Source of the DNA: Bacillota bacterium
Lineage (GTDB): Bacteria; Bacillota; Clostridia; Lachnospirales; Lachnospiraceae
Reading direction: 5' to 3'
DNA: 64,000 nucleotides
NCBI GenBank assembly: GCA_023423045.1
Contig: JAFAGA010000056.1
Location: 1 to 64,000, forward strand
The stretch's first letter is position 1, and each line of letters starts with the position of its first letter. A model generated the notes under the pieces. The model searched no databases and was not told the DNA's origin. It saw only the letters and a list, made by a program, of their open reading frames with translations. Positions 15,975 through 24,689 of the stretch are shown one piece after another. Both the position numbers and the translations under genes were made by a program.

Positions 15975-18362
15975 CTAGCTCAGTCCAAACACACGTTTGG
16001 AAATATTTTCTGAAGCATGACCGTCTTCAAGAGAGCAAAACCTCTCATAGAAGGTCTCATATTTTTCCTTATACTGCTCTGATATCTGGTCTATTCCGCT
16101 GATTGCCTCCACCACCTCTTCATTGGTGAATAGCAGCGGACCCGGAACCTCTGTCTCGATGTCCATATAGAAGCCGCGGAGCATATCACGGTATTTATCC
16201 AAATCATAGGTAAAGAATAAAATGGGGCGCTTTAAGTTGGCATAATCAAAGAATACGGAGGAGTAATCCGTAATCAGCATATCCGAGATCAGATACAGTT
16301 CCGATATATCGTCATACTTGCATACATTATATGCAAAATCCTCCAGCCCGGTAACATCCAGGGCATCCGCGATAAAATAGTGGGTACGCAGCAGCACCAC
16401 ATAATCCTTGCCCAGCTTCTGCTTAAGCAGATGAAGGTCAAGCTTCAGCGCAAATTTGTACTCTCCGCGTCCATAATACTCATCATCACGCCAGGTAGGC
16501 GCATACAGGATGGTCTTCTTTCCCTCCGGCAGCTTCAGCTTCCTCTTAATCCTGGCTGCAATTTCATCCCTGTCAGGGCTATGTAATATATCATTCCTTG
16601 GATAACCAAACTCCAGCATCTCCTTATCAAACAAAAAGGCACTGCGGAAGGCCTCACTGGAAAAATGGTTGGCGGCCACCAGGTAATCCCATACTCTTGA
16701 CTGTTTATAGAATTGGGCCTTGTATAAGGGTGATGCCCCCATTACCTCTTCCTGGTCAAATACCAGCTTCTTTAAAGGAGTTCCATGCCAGGTCTCAAGG
16801 AACACATTGCCCTCCCTCTTCTTCATCCACTCCGGCTGGCGCACATTGAAGACATTATATTTACACCGGGCCAGATAATAGCAGTAGCGTATGCTGAAGC
16901 GCTTTACCTTGGTGGGATGATGGGGAATCTCCGTTTTGCTGTTAACCACCCAGATGAAACGGTATTTCCCCGGATAGTTCTTGCAGAGGTATTCATATAT
17001 GTACTTAGGACTGTCCGAGTAGCTCTTGCCGAAGAAGCTCTCGCAGATAACCCAATTGTCCTTTACAGACATTTTTGTAAAGAATTTGTGGTATAGATAA
17101 TATGCAAATATCCTCTTATTCTTCTTGATCTTTCGAATCTTCTTCATTCCAAGATGCCTGGTCACAATCAGGGTTGCTTTTCCCACATTATTCTTTAGCA
17201 GGGCTTTTACAATTCTTTTCTTGTAGCCCTTCAATCTTTTTATTTTATCCGGATTCACCTCTTGCATGGCTTTTCTCATCGCCTGGAAACGTTCCGTACG
17301 CCAGATTTCTTTCTCGCTGCGACGAAGTCTCGGCGCATAGGTGCCGGAGTAGTAGCAGATGAGCTTGTCCTCCAGATATCCTCTCAGAACGGTCATTTCC
17401 TGGGTATATTCCCTTGCCTGCTGATACGCCTGAAGATATTCTTCAAATTTATCCTCGGTCTTGGACTGGGACAAGGCCGGATAGTGAATCGGATCATTAT
17501 GCCTTCTTTTGATGTATACCGCCTCAGGAACACAGGAGCAGGTTTTCACCATCTGCAGGGCCTGAACCAGGAAGGTAGAATCGGAGAAGAAAATATAATT
17601 TTCGTTAAAGCGGATATCATTCTCCCGCAGGAAGCTGCGCCGGAAAAGGATTCCCAATATTGAAATATTGCGCAGTCCCTTTCTGGTCACAAGAAGGGTG
17701 AGGTAAGCCTCCGCAATTTTTTCAAGAGATTCTGCATCTACATTGGCTACTGCCGCCAGCTTTTGCTGCACCTTCAGAATCTTCTTCTGACGGCGGGTCA
17801 GCTTGGGAGAACTGCTCTCCTGCGTTGCCTCCGAAGCTGTTTCCTCCAGGATCTCATGCTCTCCGGGATCCTGATCCTCCTCTTCATCTTCCCCTTCCGC
17901 CTCTTCATTTTGGGCAACCGAGGACAGATAAACCTCTCTTCGAAACCAGGTGGACTTCTTCTTACCATAAGTAAAATCGGCTTCCTGCTCCTGTGCTTCC
18001 CGAAGGAGCACCGCAAGCGTCCCGTCCATAATATAATCATCACTGTCCAGGAAATAAACATATTCGCCGACAGCCGCCTCGAGCCCCGCATTTCTTGCGC
18101 AGGCCACACCGCTGTAGCCTTTGAACTGCTCTTCCGACTTCGCTTTTCCGAACTTGCGGTTCACTAATCGTTCTTCATTCAGCTCGATGATATTCAGATT
18201 CAGATCACGATATTCGTTGACCAGTCCGGAGACATCCTCCTTGACATGGTCCAGCACCAATATGGTTTCAAAATCAGTCAAACCCTGATCCCGGATACTC
18301 TCCAGGCAATCCTCCAAAAAATGTGTTCCTTTATGAAAAGGAACGATAATACTCAATTTCAC
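15975..18362 (-). CDS. GT2 glycosyltransferase fused to CDP-glycerol glycerophosphotransferase (TagF-like)
   Basis: 795 aa, two enzymes in one chain. Residues 1-110 and about 215-310 form a GT-A glycosyltransferase family 2 domain (LSIIVPFHKG; GEYVYFLDSDDYI with the DxD). Residues about 420-795 match the CDP-glycerol:polyol-phosphate glycerophosphotransferase family (ETWHGTPLKKL; ILYAPTWRDDEYYG; ISDMLITDYSSVFFDYA), which builds teichoic-acid-like polymers. Between the GT2 halves lies a very acidic insert at about 150-185, rich in Glu and Asp. Starts with GTG after AAGGCAAGG. Likely peripheral membrane. It follows the acyltransferase gene, suggesting a small envelope-polymer operon. Confidence 0.88.
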   Translation of the reverse strand: MKLSIIVPFHKGTHFLEDCLESIRDQGLTDFETILVLDHVKEDVSGLVNEYRDLNLNIIELNEERLVNRKFGKAKSEEQFKGYSGVACARNAGLEAAVGEYVYFLDSDDYIMDGTLAVLLREAQEQEADFTYGKKKSTWFRREVYLSSVAQNEEAEGEDEEEDQDPGEHEILEETASEATQESSSPKLTRRQKKILKVQQKLAAVANVDAESLEKIAEAYLTLLVTRKGLRNISILGILFRRSFLRENDIRFNENYIFFSDSTFLVQALQMVKTCSCVPEAVYIKRRHNDPIHYPALSQSKTEDKFEEYLQAYQQAREYTQEMTVLRGYLEDKLICYYSGTYAPRLRRSEKEIWRTERFQAMRKAMQEVNPDKIKRLKGYKKRIVKALLKNNVGKATLIVTRHLGMKKIRKIKKNKRIFAYYLYHKFFTKMSVKDNWVICESFFGKSYSDSPKYIYEYLCKNYPGKYRFIWVVNSKTEIPHHPTKVKRFSIRYCYYLARCKYNVFNVRQPEWMKKREGNVFLETWHGTPLKKLVFDQEEVMGASPLYKAQFYKQSRVWDYLVAANHFSSEAFRSAFLFDKEMLEFGYPRNDILHSPDRDEIAARIKRKLKLPEGKKTILYAPTWRDDEYYGRGEYKFALKLDLHLLKQKLGKDYVVLLRTHYFIADALDVTGLEDFAYNVCKYDDISELYLISDMLITDYSSVFFDYANLKRPILFFTYDLDKYRDMLRGFYMDIETEVPGPLLFTNEEVVEAISGIDQISEQYKEKYETFYERFCSLEDGHASENISKRVFGLS

Positions 18363-18437
18363 AATGATACCTTGCCTTTCTCAGTTGGAGTATTGGCGGC
18401 ATTAAATTCTTCCGTGCAGCGCAACCTCTGCTGTATA

Positions 18438-19469
18438 TTAATAATTTATTTTATTGTTTTTCTTTAGTAATAACCCCGCCAGCCGGTCCATCAACGCATC
18501 GTAAGCACTCTTTACTGCAGGGCGGGAATATAGGTAGGTAATAAGCACCGTCATCAGAACGGAATATACCAGATAAAGGCAGGACCTCTCCCCGAACAGC
18601 TCCAGCTTCTCCAACAAAGGTACCGTAAACAGGTGCAGGACATACACCGTCATCGTGCTTGCTCCCAGAGATGAAAGGAATGTCTTTCGGGCAACTGTCA
18701 GACTGGTTAGGGCAAAAATCATCGCAATTGCTGCCGCATAGACGAGAAGGCGATAAAGCATCGCTGTCACTTCCTCCTCCTGCGGATATGGCCCGCGCAG
18801 ATAGAGTACCTCCACATCAAAGTCCGCTTTTACCGCCACATAGACCGATAGGGAGGCAACTGCTAGAATAGCCGCGGCTGCAAGCAGCTTAGGAAGCCTC
18901 CTCACCCTGGCTATCTGCTCCTGAGTACAATAGTAGCCGAGCAAAAAGAAGGGAAGAAAGCATATGGTTCTTCCTAATGCCAGATAATCGGAAAACTCCC
19001 TGCTAAAGCCACAAAATAAGGCAAAGAGGAAGCTTAACGGCAAAAGGAAGCGTATCCTGAGAATATCCTTTAAGAAAAATTTCCACAGGAACAGCGCCAA
19101 CAAATACCATAATCCCCAGTTCGGCCGGAAGAAGCGGAAGCCGTAATACTCTTCCCGGAGAATCAGCATCTTAAAGGCGTAATTAAAAATATTAAGTATC
19201 AGAAACGGTACAAGCACAGTTACAAACGCACTGCTTCTGATCTTTTCCAGGTTCTTGGAGAAATAGCCTGATACAAAGATCATTGCGGGCATATGAAAGA
19301 AGTATATGAATATGTAGATGCTTCTCAGTGCGTCATAATCGTCCTTCATCGGGGTGAGAAGATGCCCCCATACCACCAGTATAATTAATACTGCTCTCAA
19401 ATTGTCAAAGAGATAATCTCTTGCCTTTTCTTTCGTAACGGTCGGATCCATTAAAACCGCTTGCTTCAT
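18438..19469 (-). CDS. Acyltransferase 3 family membrane protein
   Basis: 343 aa with about ten transmembrane helices. The N-terminal YLFDNLRAVLIILVVWGHL matches the acyltransferase-3 family (NodX/OafA/OpgC type), with the His of the WGHL motif as the likely catalytic residue. FHMPAMIFVSGYF and NWGLWYLLALFLW are further family blocks. Such proteins transfer acetyl or other acyl groups to surface polysaccharides. It is 75 nt upstream of the GT2-TagF gene on the same strand, so modifying that polymer is a reasonable guess. The ribosome site is weak at this start (GGAGG 13-16 nt away). Confidence 0.85.
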   Translation of the reverse strand: MKQAVLMDPTVTKEKARDYLFDNLRAVLIILVVWGHLLTPMKDDYDALRSIYIFIYFFHMPAMIFVSGYFSKNLEKIRSSAFVTVLVPFLILNIFNYAFKMLILREEYYGFRFFRPNWGLWYLLALFLWKFFLKDILRIRFLLPLSFLFALFCGFSREFSDYLALGRTICFLPFFLLGYYCTQEQIARVRRLPKLLAAAAILAVASLSVYVAVKADFDVEVLYLRGPYPQEEEVTAMLYRLLVYAAAIAMIFALTSLTVARKTFLSSLGASTMTVYVLHLFTVPLLEKLELFGERSCLYLVYSVLMTVLITYLYSRPAVKSAYDALMDRLAGLLLKKNNKINY

Positions 19470-19685
19470 TGGATGTTTCTTTCCTCCATGTATAATACCT
19501 TAGGGCTTCAGCATGAGAATTTGACATATAGATTTTAGCAAAGAAACCCTTAGTATGCAATGTTTTTATTTTTATTGCTTTTTTTCCTCTTCTGGGATAA
19601 AATTGGAGCGTATTCGGCCGGCGATTTTGTGCTTTTATAGGCTGGTGTGTCGGCACCTGAAAGATTAGGAAAGAAGGCTTCCCAT

Positions 19686-20825
19686 ATGAAGAAATATTCC
19701 ACTAGATTAAAGCACTTTATCCGGAAAGAAGCCGTATTATGCATTGCGGCTCTGGCAGCGGGCATTACCATGCTCTTTGTTCCCCCAAGCGCAGCTTACC
19801 TTTCCTATATTGATTTTCGGGTTCTTGCCCTTCTCTTTTGCCTTATGGCCGTTGTGGCAGGCTACAACAAAACCGGTGTCTTCGTTCTGCTGTCAAAAAA
19901 GCTGCTCACGCGGGTAGCCAATGTCAGGTCCATCACCTTGGTACTGGTGCTGCTGTGCTTTTTTTCCTCTATGTGGATTACAAATGATGTCGCTTTGATC
20001 ACCTTCGTTCCCCTTGCCATATTAATTCTGACGATAACCGGGCATAGGAAGCATATGATCCCTGTTATCGTACTGCAAACCATTGCCGCCAATCTGGGCA
20101 GTATTCTCACCCCCATTGGTAATCCTCAGAATCTGTATCTCTATTCCGAATATAATCTAAGCATGAAAGATTTTTTTATCATAACCTTGCCCTATGCCCT
20201 GCTCTCCCTCCTTCTGCTGTGGATTGCAGTGATGTTTCTTCCCAGGGAACACATCAGCTTCACCTTATCAGAGACAGAAAAAACAGACAAGCATAAACCC
20301 CGCACAATTGTTATGTACAGCGGTTTATTCCTTGTCTGTCTGGCATGCGTATTGCATCTGGCGGATTACCGCTTGACTTTTGCTGCGGTGCTCCTGGCAA
20401 TTCTTCTGTTCGATCGCAATGTGATATGGAAGGTGGATTATTCCCTTCTCCTCACCTTTGTCTGCTTCTTCCTGTTTGTGGGCAACATCGGCAGCATTCC
20501 GCTGATTCGGAACGGACTTGCTTCCTTATTAAAAGGCAGGGAGCTGCTTGTGTCCGTTCTTGCAAGCCAGGTTATCAGCAATGTACCGGCCGCCGTCCTG
20601 CTATCTGCGTTTACCTCGGATTACAAATCCATGATTCTGGGAACGAATCTGGGCGGCCTCGGCACTCTGGTGGCATCCCTCGCCAGCCTGATCTCCTATA
20701 AATTCTATCTTCGTACGGATCAGGCACAGCCGGCAAAATATCTAAAAACATTCACGCTTTATAACCTTGGATTCCTGCTCCTGCTCAGCCTCTTCTGCTT
20801 TCTCACCGAAACAGTATTCTCCTAG
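19686..20825 (+). CDS. SLC13/ArsB-type (ion transporter superfamily) permease
   Basis: 379 aa, about ten to eleven hydrophobic helices. SSMWITNDVALITFVPLAIL and LGSILTPIGNPQNLYLYSEY are the two halves of the membrane re-entrant motifs of the citrate/arsenite/Na+:H+ (NhaD, DASS) transporter superfamily; the NPQN turn is typical. The second repeat shows ASQVISNVPAAVLL. The substrate could be a dicarboxylate, citrate, arsenite or Na+/H+. The ATG at 19686 follows GGAAAGAAGG; the earlier GTG at 19647 has no such site. Divergent from the envelope genes; its stop overlaps the convergent lipoprotein gene by 4 nt (CTAG). Confidence 0.8.
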   Translation: MKKYSTRLKHFIRKEAVLCIAALAAGITMLFVPPSAAYLSYIDFRVLALLFCLMAVVAGYNKTGVFVLLSKKLLTRVANVRSITLVLVLLCFFSSMWITNDVALITFVPLAILILTITGHRKHMIPVIVLQTIAANLGSILTPIGNPQNLYLYSEYNLSMKDFFIITLPYALLSLLLLWIAVMFLPREHISFTLSETEKTDKHKPRTIVMYSGLFLVCLACVLHLADYRLTFAAVLLAILLFDRNVIWKVDYSLLLTFVCFFLFVGNIGSIPLIRNGLASLLKGRELLVSVLASQVISNVPAAVLLSAFTSDYKSMILGTNLGGLGTLVASLASLISYKFYLRTDQAQPAKYLKTFTLYNLGFLLLLSLFCFLTETVFS

Positions 20826-21598
20826 CTGATCCAGTTATCTTCCTTGGTTATCTTCCATACCCCATCCTTTAAGACGGCAGTTACCTTTCCTGCGCCAATG
20901 GCTCCCAGGCCGCTTCTCCATTTATTGATACCGCAGAGGATGGTTTCCTTCCTATTATCATACTCCATCCCTGTGATTTGAATCAGTATCCCCTTAGGGA
21001 AATACATCTTCTCCTTATCGATGAGCCCCTGCTCGGCCAGTTCGTCAAAGGTACCATCAATCACCTCATAACCATAAGCTTCTTTGACCTTTGCAAAAAT
21101 CATCTCTTTATTCACCTTCGTCACCTGGATCCAGTTGGTCGTATCCAGAGCAATGGTATCTATCTCGCTGTTCAGCCCCTCATCCTCCTGATAAATGTCA
21201 TCAATAAGGGCAAGATAGCCATCCAGCAGATTATTGCGTCCCACCTTCTCCACCTTTGAAGCTGTGATCTGCGCAGGATAGGACTCTCTGATCAGGCCGT
21301 CGTAGGTGATTACAATAATATCCCCTGTTGTCAGCTGTTTCGTGGTGATCGGCTCTCCCTTTTCGTCAATAATATCCGTATCATTGGTGCTTACCGATAT
21401 TTTGTCCGAGGAACGAAGCTCGTTGCTGTCCTCGCTGGGGGTTACCAGCAGGTTCTCTCCTCCTTCGATTACTTCTGCCCGGAAGGAATACTTCTCAGCA
21501 TCTCCCTCTCCCTCCTGCTTCTTTTCATTGGCAGCACAGCCGCCCAGCAGCAGTATCGACATGAATATCGCCGTAATATATTTTATGAATCGTCTCAT
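20822..21598 (-). CDS. Lipoprotein of unknown function
   Basis: 258 aa from the ATG at 21598, which has a strong AAAGGGGAAGA site; longer starts lack one. The signal peptide MRRFIKYITAIFMSILLLGG ends at a lipobox (LLGG|C), so the mature protein is lipid-anchored on the outer face of the membrane. Residues about 35-125 (VTPSEDSNELRSSDKISVST, TTGDIIVITYDG) resemble the small barrel of DUF3221-type lipoproteins. The C-terminal half carries no recognised domain. Convergent with the permease gene, sharing the CTAG of both stop codons. Confidence 0.7.
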   Translation of the reverse strand: MRRFIKYITAIFMSILLLGGCAANEKKQEGEGDAEKYSFRAEVIEGGENLLVTPSEDSNELRSSDKISVSTNDTDIIDEKGEPITTKQLTTGDIIVITYDGLIRESYPAQITASKVEKVGRNNLLDGYLALIDDIYQEDEGLNSEIDTIALDTTNWIQVTKVNKEMIFAKVKEAYGYEVIDGTFDELAEQGLIDKEKMYFPKGILIQITGMEYDNRKETILCGINKWRSGLGAIGAGKVTAVLKDGVWKITKEDNWIS

Positions 21599-21794
21599 AG
21601 CAATCTTCCCCTTTCCATCCATGGATCTCTTACTATATAATAGACGATGCCCAGCCTCGGATTGTTCCATACCAGGGAGCTCCTTCTTTCTTTTGAAGCA
21701 GTTTGTACCGGAGCAAGCCTTATGGTTAAGTCTGGTTCACGGCATCATAGGCTGATCTATAGTTATAGGTTATGAAGAATTTGCTTTTCAGGCT

Positions 21795-23003
21795 TTAATC
21801 CGCACTGTCCCCATAGATAAACTTCTCCAGCATCGCCTTCGTATCCGGCCAGCTTTTTGGCACCAGCACATCCTGCTTATATTTTCCTATCACGACCCTC
21901 TCGCTGACATAGGTTCCGTCCTTGGGTACACGGAAGGACTTAATTGCATTCTTCTCAAGATATACTCCCTGCTGCAGATAATTGTTGTAATCTGCTTTTG
22001 CAATATCTGTCTTAATATCCACATTGGACAGAATCGCATTCATTACCAGCCCCAGCTGGATCACATTCTTCTTTCGAAGCTTCTCAAATATTTTCTCAAG
22101 CACGATTCTCTGTCTCTGGGTCCGCCCGAAGTCGCTGTTTTCCGTGGCGGTAGGCACCTTGCGGATTCTGCAGTAGCCCAGCACCTGATTGCCGTTCATA
22201 TGCTGAGTTCCCTCCACCACATTCCGATATGACGGATTGGATATATAATTGGTGGTACGAAGATACTTTGCTTCCGTAGCTGTAAGTTCAATATCAATTC
22301 CTCCGAGGTAATCAATGATCTCTTCAAAATCGTTGAAATCTACCAGCACATATCCATCCATAACCAGTCCGAAATTAGTTTCAATGGTATCATACAGGAG
22401 GGCGATTCCTCCGTTGGCATAAGCGGAATTCAATTTATTGTTTTTGTGCCCCGGTATCTCTACATATAAATCACGCATCAGCGAGGTAAGTTTAATCACG
22501 CTATTTTGGGAATCCAGGGATGCCACAATCATGGTATCCGTATTCAAAGCTCCCTCAAAGGTTTCCACACCGACCAGAAGAATATTGGATACTTCCTTGG
22601 ACGGCTTCTTCTCCCCGCCAGGAGTCTGCGGTTCCTTCTCCTCCTCCGGGGGAATATTCTCTTCTTCACGAACTTCCTCGTACTGCAGCTTTTTATAGCT
22701 GTAATTGCCGATAATTTTAATCAGCATACTTTTTCCAAAATCCGTACCGGTCAAAATTGCTGCTACAATCACCAGAATGCCCAGGGGCAATACCACATAT
22801 TTTAGGAGCTTATAGGAAGGCTTCCTTGCTTTATCGTCCGGACGTCCCGCTCCCGGATCGACCTTATCCGGCTTTATGCTCCCTTCCTCATGAATCGTCT
22901 CGTTTACCTGCCTGCTCAGGGAGCTCTTCAGGTCGTCCATAAATTCATCATTCTTATAATCGTAACCATCCTTAAAATCATCGTTATTGGAATTATCCTT
23001 CAT
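21795..23003 (-). CDS. LytR-CpsA-Psr (LCP) family protein
   Basis: 402 aa. An acidic, charged cytoplasmic N-terminus (1-65) is followed by one transmembrane helix (about 68-86), a Pro/Glu-rich linker (PPEEEKEPQTPGGEKKP) and an LCP domain (about 135-330): ILLVGVETFEGALNTDTMIV, TSLMRDLYVEIPGHKNNKLN and GRTQRQRIVLEKIF, whose Arg and Asp residues bind the polyprenyl diphosphate. LCP proteins attach teichoic acids, capsule or glycans to peptidoglycan outside the membrane, which fits the TagF-like enzyme 3.5 kb away. GGGGAGGAC precedes the ATG. Confidence 0.92.
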   Translation of the reverse strand: MKDNSNNDDFKDGYDYKNDEFMDDLKSSLSRQVNETIHEEGSIKPDKVDPGAGRPDDKARKPSYKLLKYVVLPLGILVIVAAILTGTDFGKSMLIKIIGNYSYKKLQYEEVREEENIPPEEEKEPQTPGGEKKPSKEVSNILLVGVETFEGALNTDTMIVASLDSQNSVIKLTSLMRDLYVEIPGHKNNKLNSAYANGGIALLYDTIETNFGLVMDGYVLVDFNDFEEIIDYLGGIDIELTATEAKYLRTTNYISNPSYRNVVEGTQHMNGNQVLGYCRIRKVPTATENSDFGRTQRQRIVLEKIFEKLRKKNVIQLGLVMNAILSNVDIKTDIAKADYNNYLQQGVYLEKNAIKSFRVPKDGTYVSERVVIGKYKQDVLVPKSWPDTKAMLEKFIYGDSAD

Positions 23004-23123
23004 GTTAGTCCTCCCCGTTAATACATTATTCGGAAGATCAATGGACCGGGTACACCGGGTAATCCGTCCATACCGGCGCCCTGCGGCTTAATCTGTATTC
23101 CGATTTTATTGTATTTATTATAC

Positions 23124-23296
23124 ATTACTGTTCATAGGCCGCAAACGCGACGTGTTTTTTGTGAGTGAAGCGAAGCGGAAGTCACAGAAAACCGGAGAAT
23201 TGCAGCGCCAAAACGCTGCTTTTGCGTTTTGTGTGCATCGCGAAGCGTGTTACTGGTCACGGAACTGCTGTATTTTGCAGTGGAGTGAACAGTAAT
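23124..23296. mobile_element. MITE-like element, 173 bp, with target-site duplication
   Basis: Terminal inverted repeats ATTACTGTTCA (23124-23134) and TGAACAGTAAT (23286-23296) match perfectly over 11 bp. They are flanked by an exact 8-bp direct repeat TATTATAC (23116-23123 and 23297-23304), as left by transposition. Inside are hairpins (GCAGCG-CCAAAA-CGCTGC at 23202-23219) and two copies of GCGAAGCG (23170 and 23240). It has no coding capacity, so it would move with a transposase supplied elsewhere. It fills the space between the divergent LCP and cystathionine genes. Confidence 0.8.
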
Positions 23297-23336
23297 TATT
23301 ATACCTAAAATGCCGGATAATTAACCAAAGAAATAC

Positions 23337-23400
23337 TTGCTTTCCTATAGCAGTTATATTATAATGCTATAAAATTATACTAAATATATATGAATAGTAT
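23337..23400 (+). promoter_or_regulatory. Promoter of the trans-sulfuration genes with palindromes
   Basis: TTGCTT (23337-23342) and TATAAT (23360-23365) are spaced by 17 nt. TATAGCA (23346-23352) and TGCTATA (23365-23371) form an inverted repeat across the spacer and -10 box. ATACTA (23377-23382) / TAGTAT (23395-23400) form another below. These are candidate operators for a sulfur-responsive regulator; which one is unknown. Confidence 0.65.
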
Positions 23401-23425
23401 TACTTGTAGTATGGAGGAATCAAAC

Positions 23426-24571
23426 ATGGACTATAACAGAAATACAAAATGTCTTTACGGCAATAACCAAAAGCATCCCGTGGACAACACCGGTTCCGTC
23501 AGCTTTCCCATCTATCAGACGGCTACCTTTGCCCATCCTGATGTCGGAAGCAGCACGGGCTATGATTACTCCCGCCTGCAAAATCCAACCCGGGAACAGC
23601 TGGAAAAAGTGGTTGCTTCCCTGGAGAACGGCTATGATGCGGCCGCCTTCAGCTCCGGCATGGCTGCAATGAATGTGTTGATGGAGCTGTTCCAACCCGG
23701 AGATCACATCATTGCGTCCAAAGACCTCTACGGCGGAACCATCCGCATCTTTAATCATATTAATCGAAAGAACGGGATTGAAGTAACTTATGTCGACACC
23801 TCCGATCCCGCTTTGGTTGAGGCTGGTATCCGTCCGAACACCAGGGCTCTCTTCATTGAGACTCCGACCAATCCCATGATGAACGTAACCGATTTACAGG
23901 CCATCTCCCGGATTGCCAAAGCACATCAGCTTCTGCTGCTGGTTGATAACACCTTTCTATCTCCCTATTACCAGAATCCCATCGACTTTGGAGCCGATGT
24001 GGTCCTTCATAGCGGCACCAAATTCCTGGGCGGACATAATGACACTTTGGCCGGCTTTTTGGTAATGGCCAATGAGACCCTGTCAGAGCGGATTCGCTTT
24101 ATATTAAAAACCACCGGAGCGGGCCTGGCCCCCTTTGACAGCTGGCTATTGCTCCGAGGCATTAAAACCCTTGCCATACGGATGGAATGCCAGCAAAAGA
24201 ATGCCCTTGCCCTTGCGGAGTGGCTTGGCAGGCAGGATAAGGTACTCGGAGTCTATTATGTCGGACTTCCCTCTCACCCCGGGTATGAAATCAACCGGAG
24301 GCAGTCCCGGGGCTTCGGCAGCATGATTTCCTTCCATGTGGATTCTTCCGATACCGTTGTCCAACTCCTTCGAAGGGTACAGCTGATACAATATGCGGAA
24401 AGCCTTGGCGGAGTAGAAAGCCTGATCACCTATCCCATGCTTCAGACCCATGCTGATGTCCCTGAAGAAGAGCGGGAAGCGAATGGGATCAACAACACAC
24501 TTCTGCGGCTGTCCGTTGGTATCGAACATATTGATGACCTGATCCGGGACCTGGCCCAGGCGCTGGAGTAA
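23426..24571 (+). CDS. Trans-sulfuration PLP enzyme (cystathionine gamma-synthase/lyase family)
   Basis: 381 aa from the ATG at 23426, set by GGAGGAATCAAAC. A fold-type I PLP enzyme of the MetB/MetC/CGL family: YDYSRLQNPTREQLE (phosphate-binding Tyr and Arg), SSGMAAMN, DNTFLSPYYQNP and the PLP lysine in LHSGTKFLGGHND, with TYPMLQTHADV near the C-terminus. Family members make or break cystathionine or O-acetylhomoserine; the sequence alone does not settle which. The gene downstream is a MalY/PatB C-S lyase, so a synthase (cysteine plus activated homoserine to cystathionine) followed by a beta-lyase to homocysteine is a likely reading. Confidence 0.88.
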   Translation: MDYNRNTKCLYGNNQKHPVDNTGSVSFPIYQTATFAHPDVGSSTGYDYSRLQNPTREQLEKVVASLENGYDAAAFSSGMAAMNVLMELFQPGDHIIASKDLYGGTIRIFNHINRKNGIEVTYVDTSDPALVEAGIRPNTRALFIETPTNPMMNVTDLQAISRIAKAHQLLLLVDNTFLSPYYQNPIDFGADVVLHSGTKFLGGHNDTLAGFLVMANETLSERIRFILKTTGAGLAPFDSWLLLRGIKTLAIRMECQQKNALALAEWLGRQDKVLGVYYVGLPSHPGYEINRRQSRGFGSMISFHVDSSDTVVQLLRRVQLIQYAESLGGVESLITYPMLQTHADVPEEEREANGINNTLLRLSVGIEHIDDLIRDLAQALE

Positions 24572-24689
24572 GCATCAGATTGCAGCAAAATTATGCAGGA
24601 GATGAACTGCACAATCTCTGGAATAAAGCTCCACATGCGCAAAATCATGTGCATTCCTGGAGCCAAGAATGAAATGGAGGTTTCCTTGT

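Noticed and set aside
17798..18109. 103-codon frame rich in Arg/Lys within the GT2-TagF gene
   Set aside because: It is the frame-shifted reading of the acidic insert; its basic composition is an artefact.
23124..23296. Structured region upstream of the trans-sulfuration gene considered as a SAM riboswitch or T-box
   Set aside because: No conserved SAM or T-box core; the perfect terminal repeats and flanking duplication fit an inserted element better.
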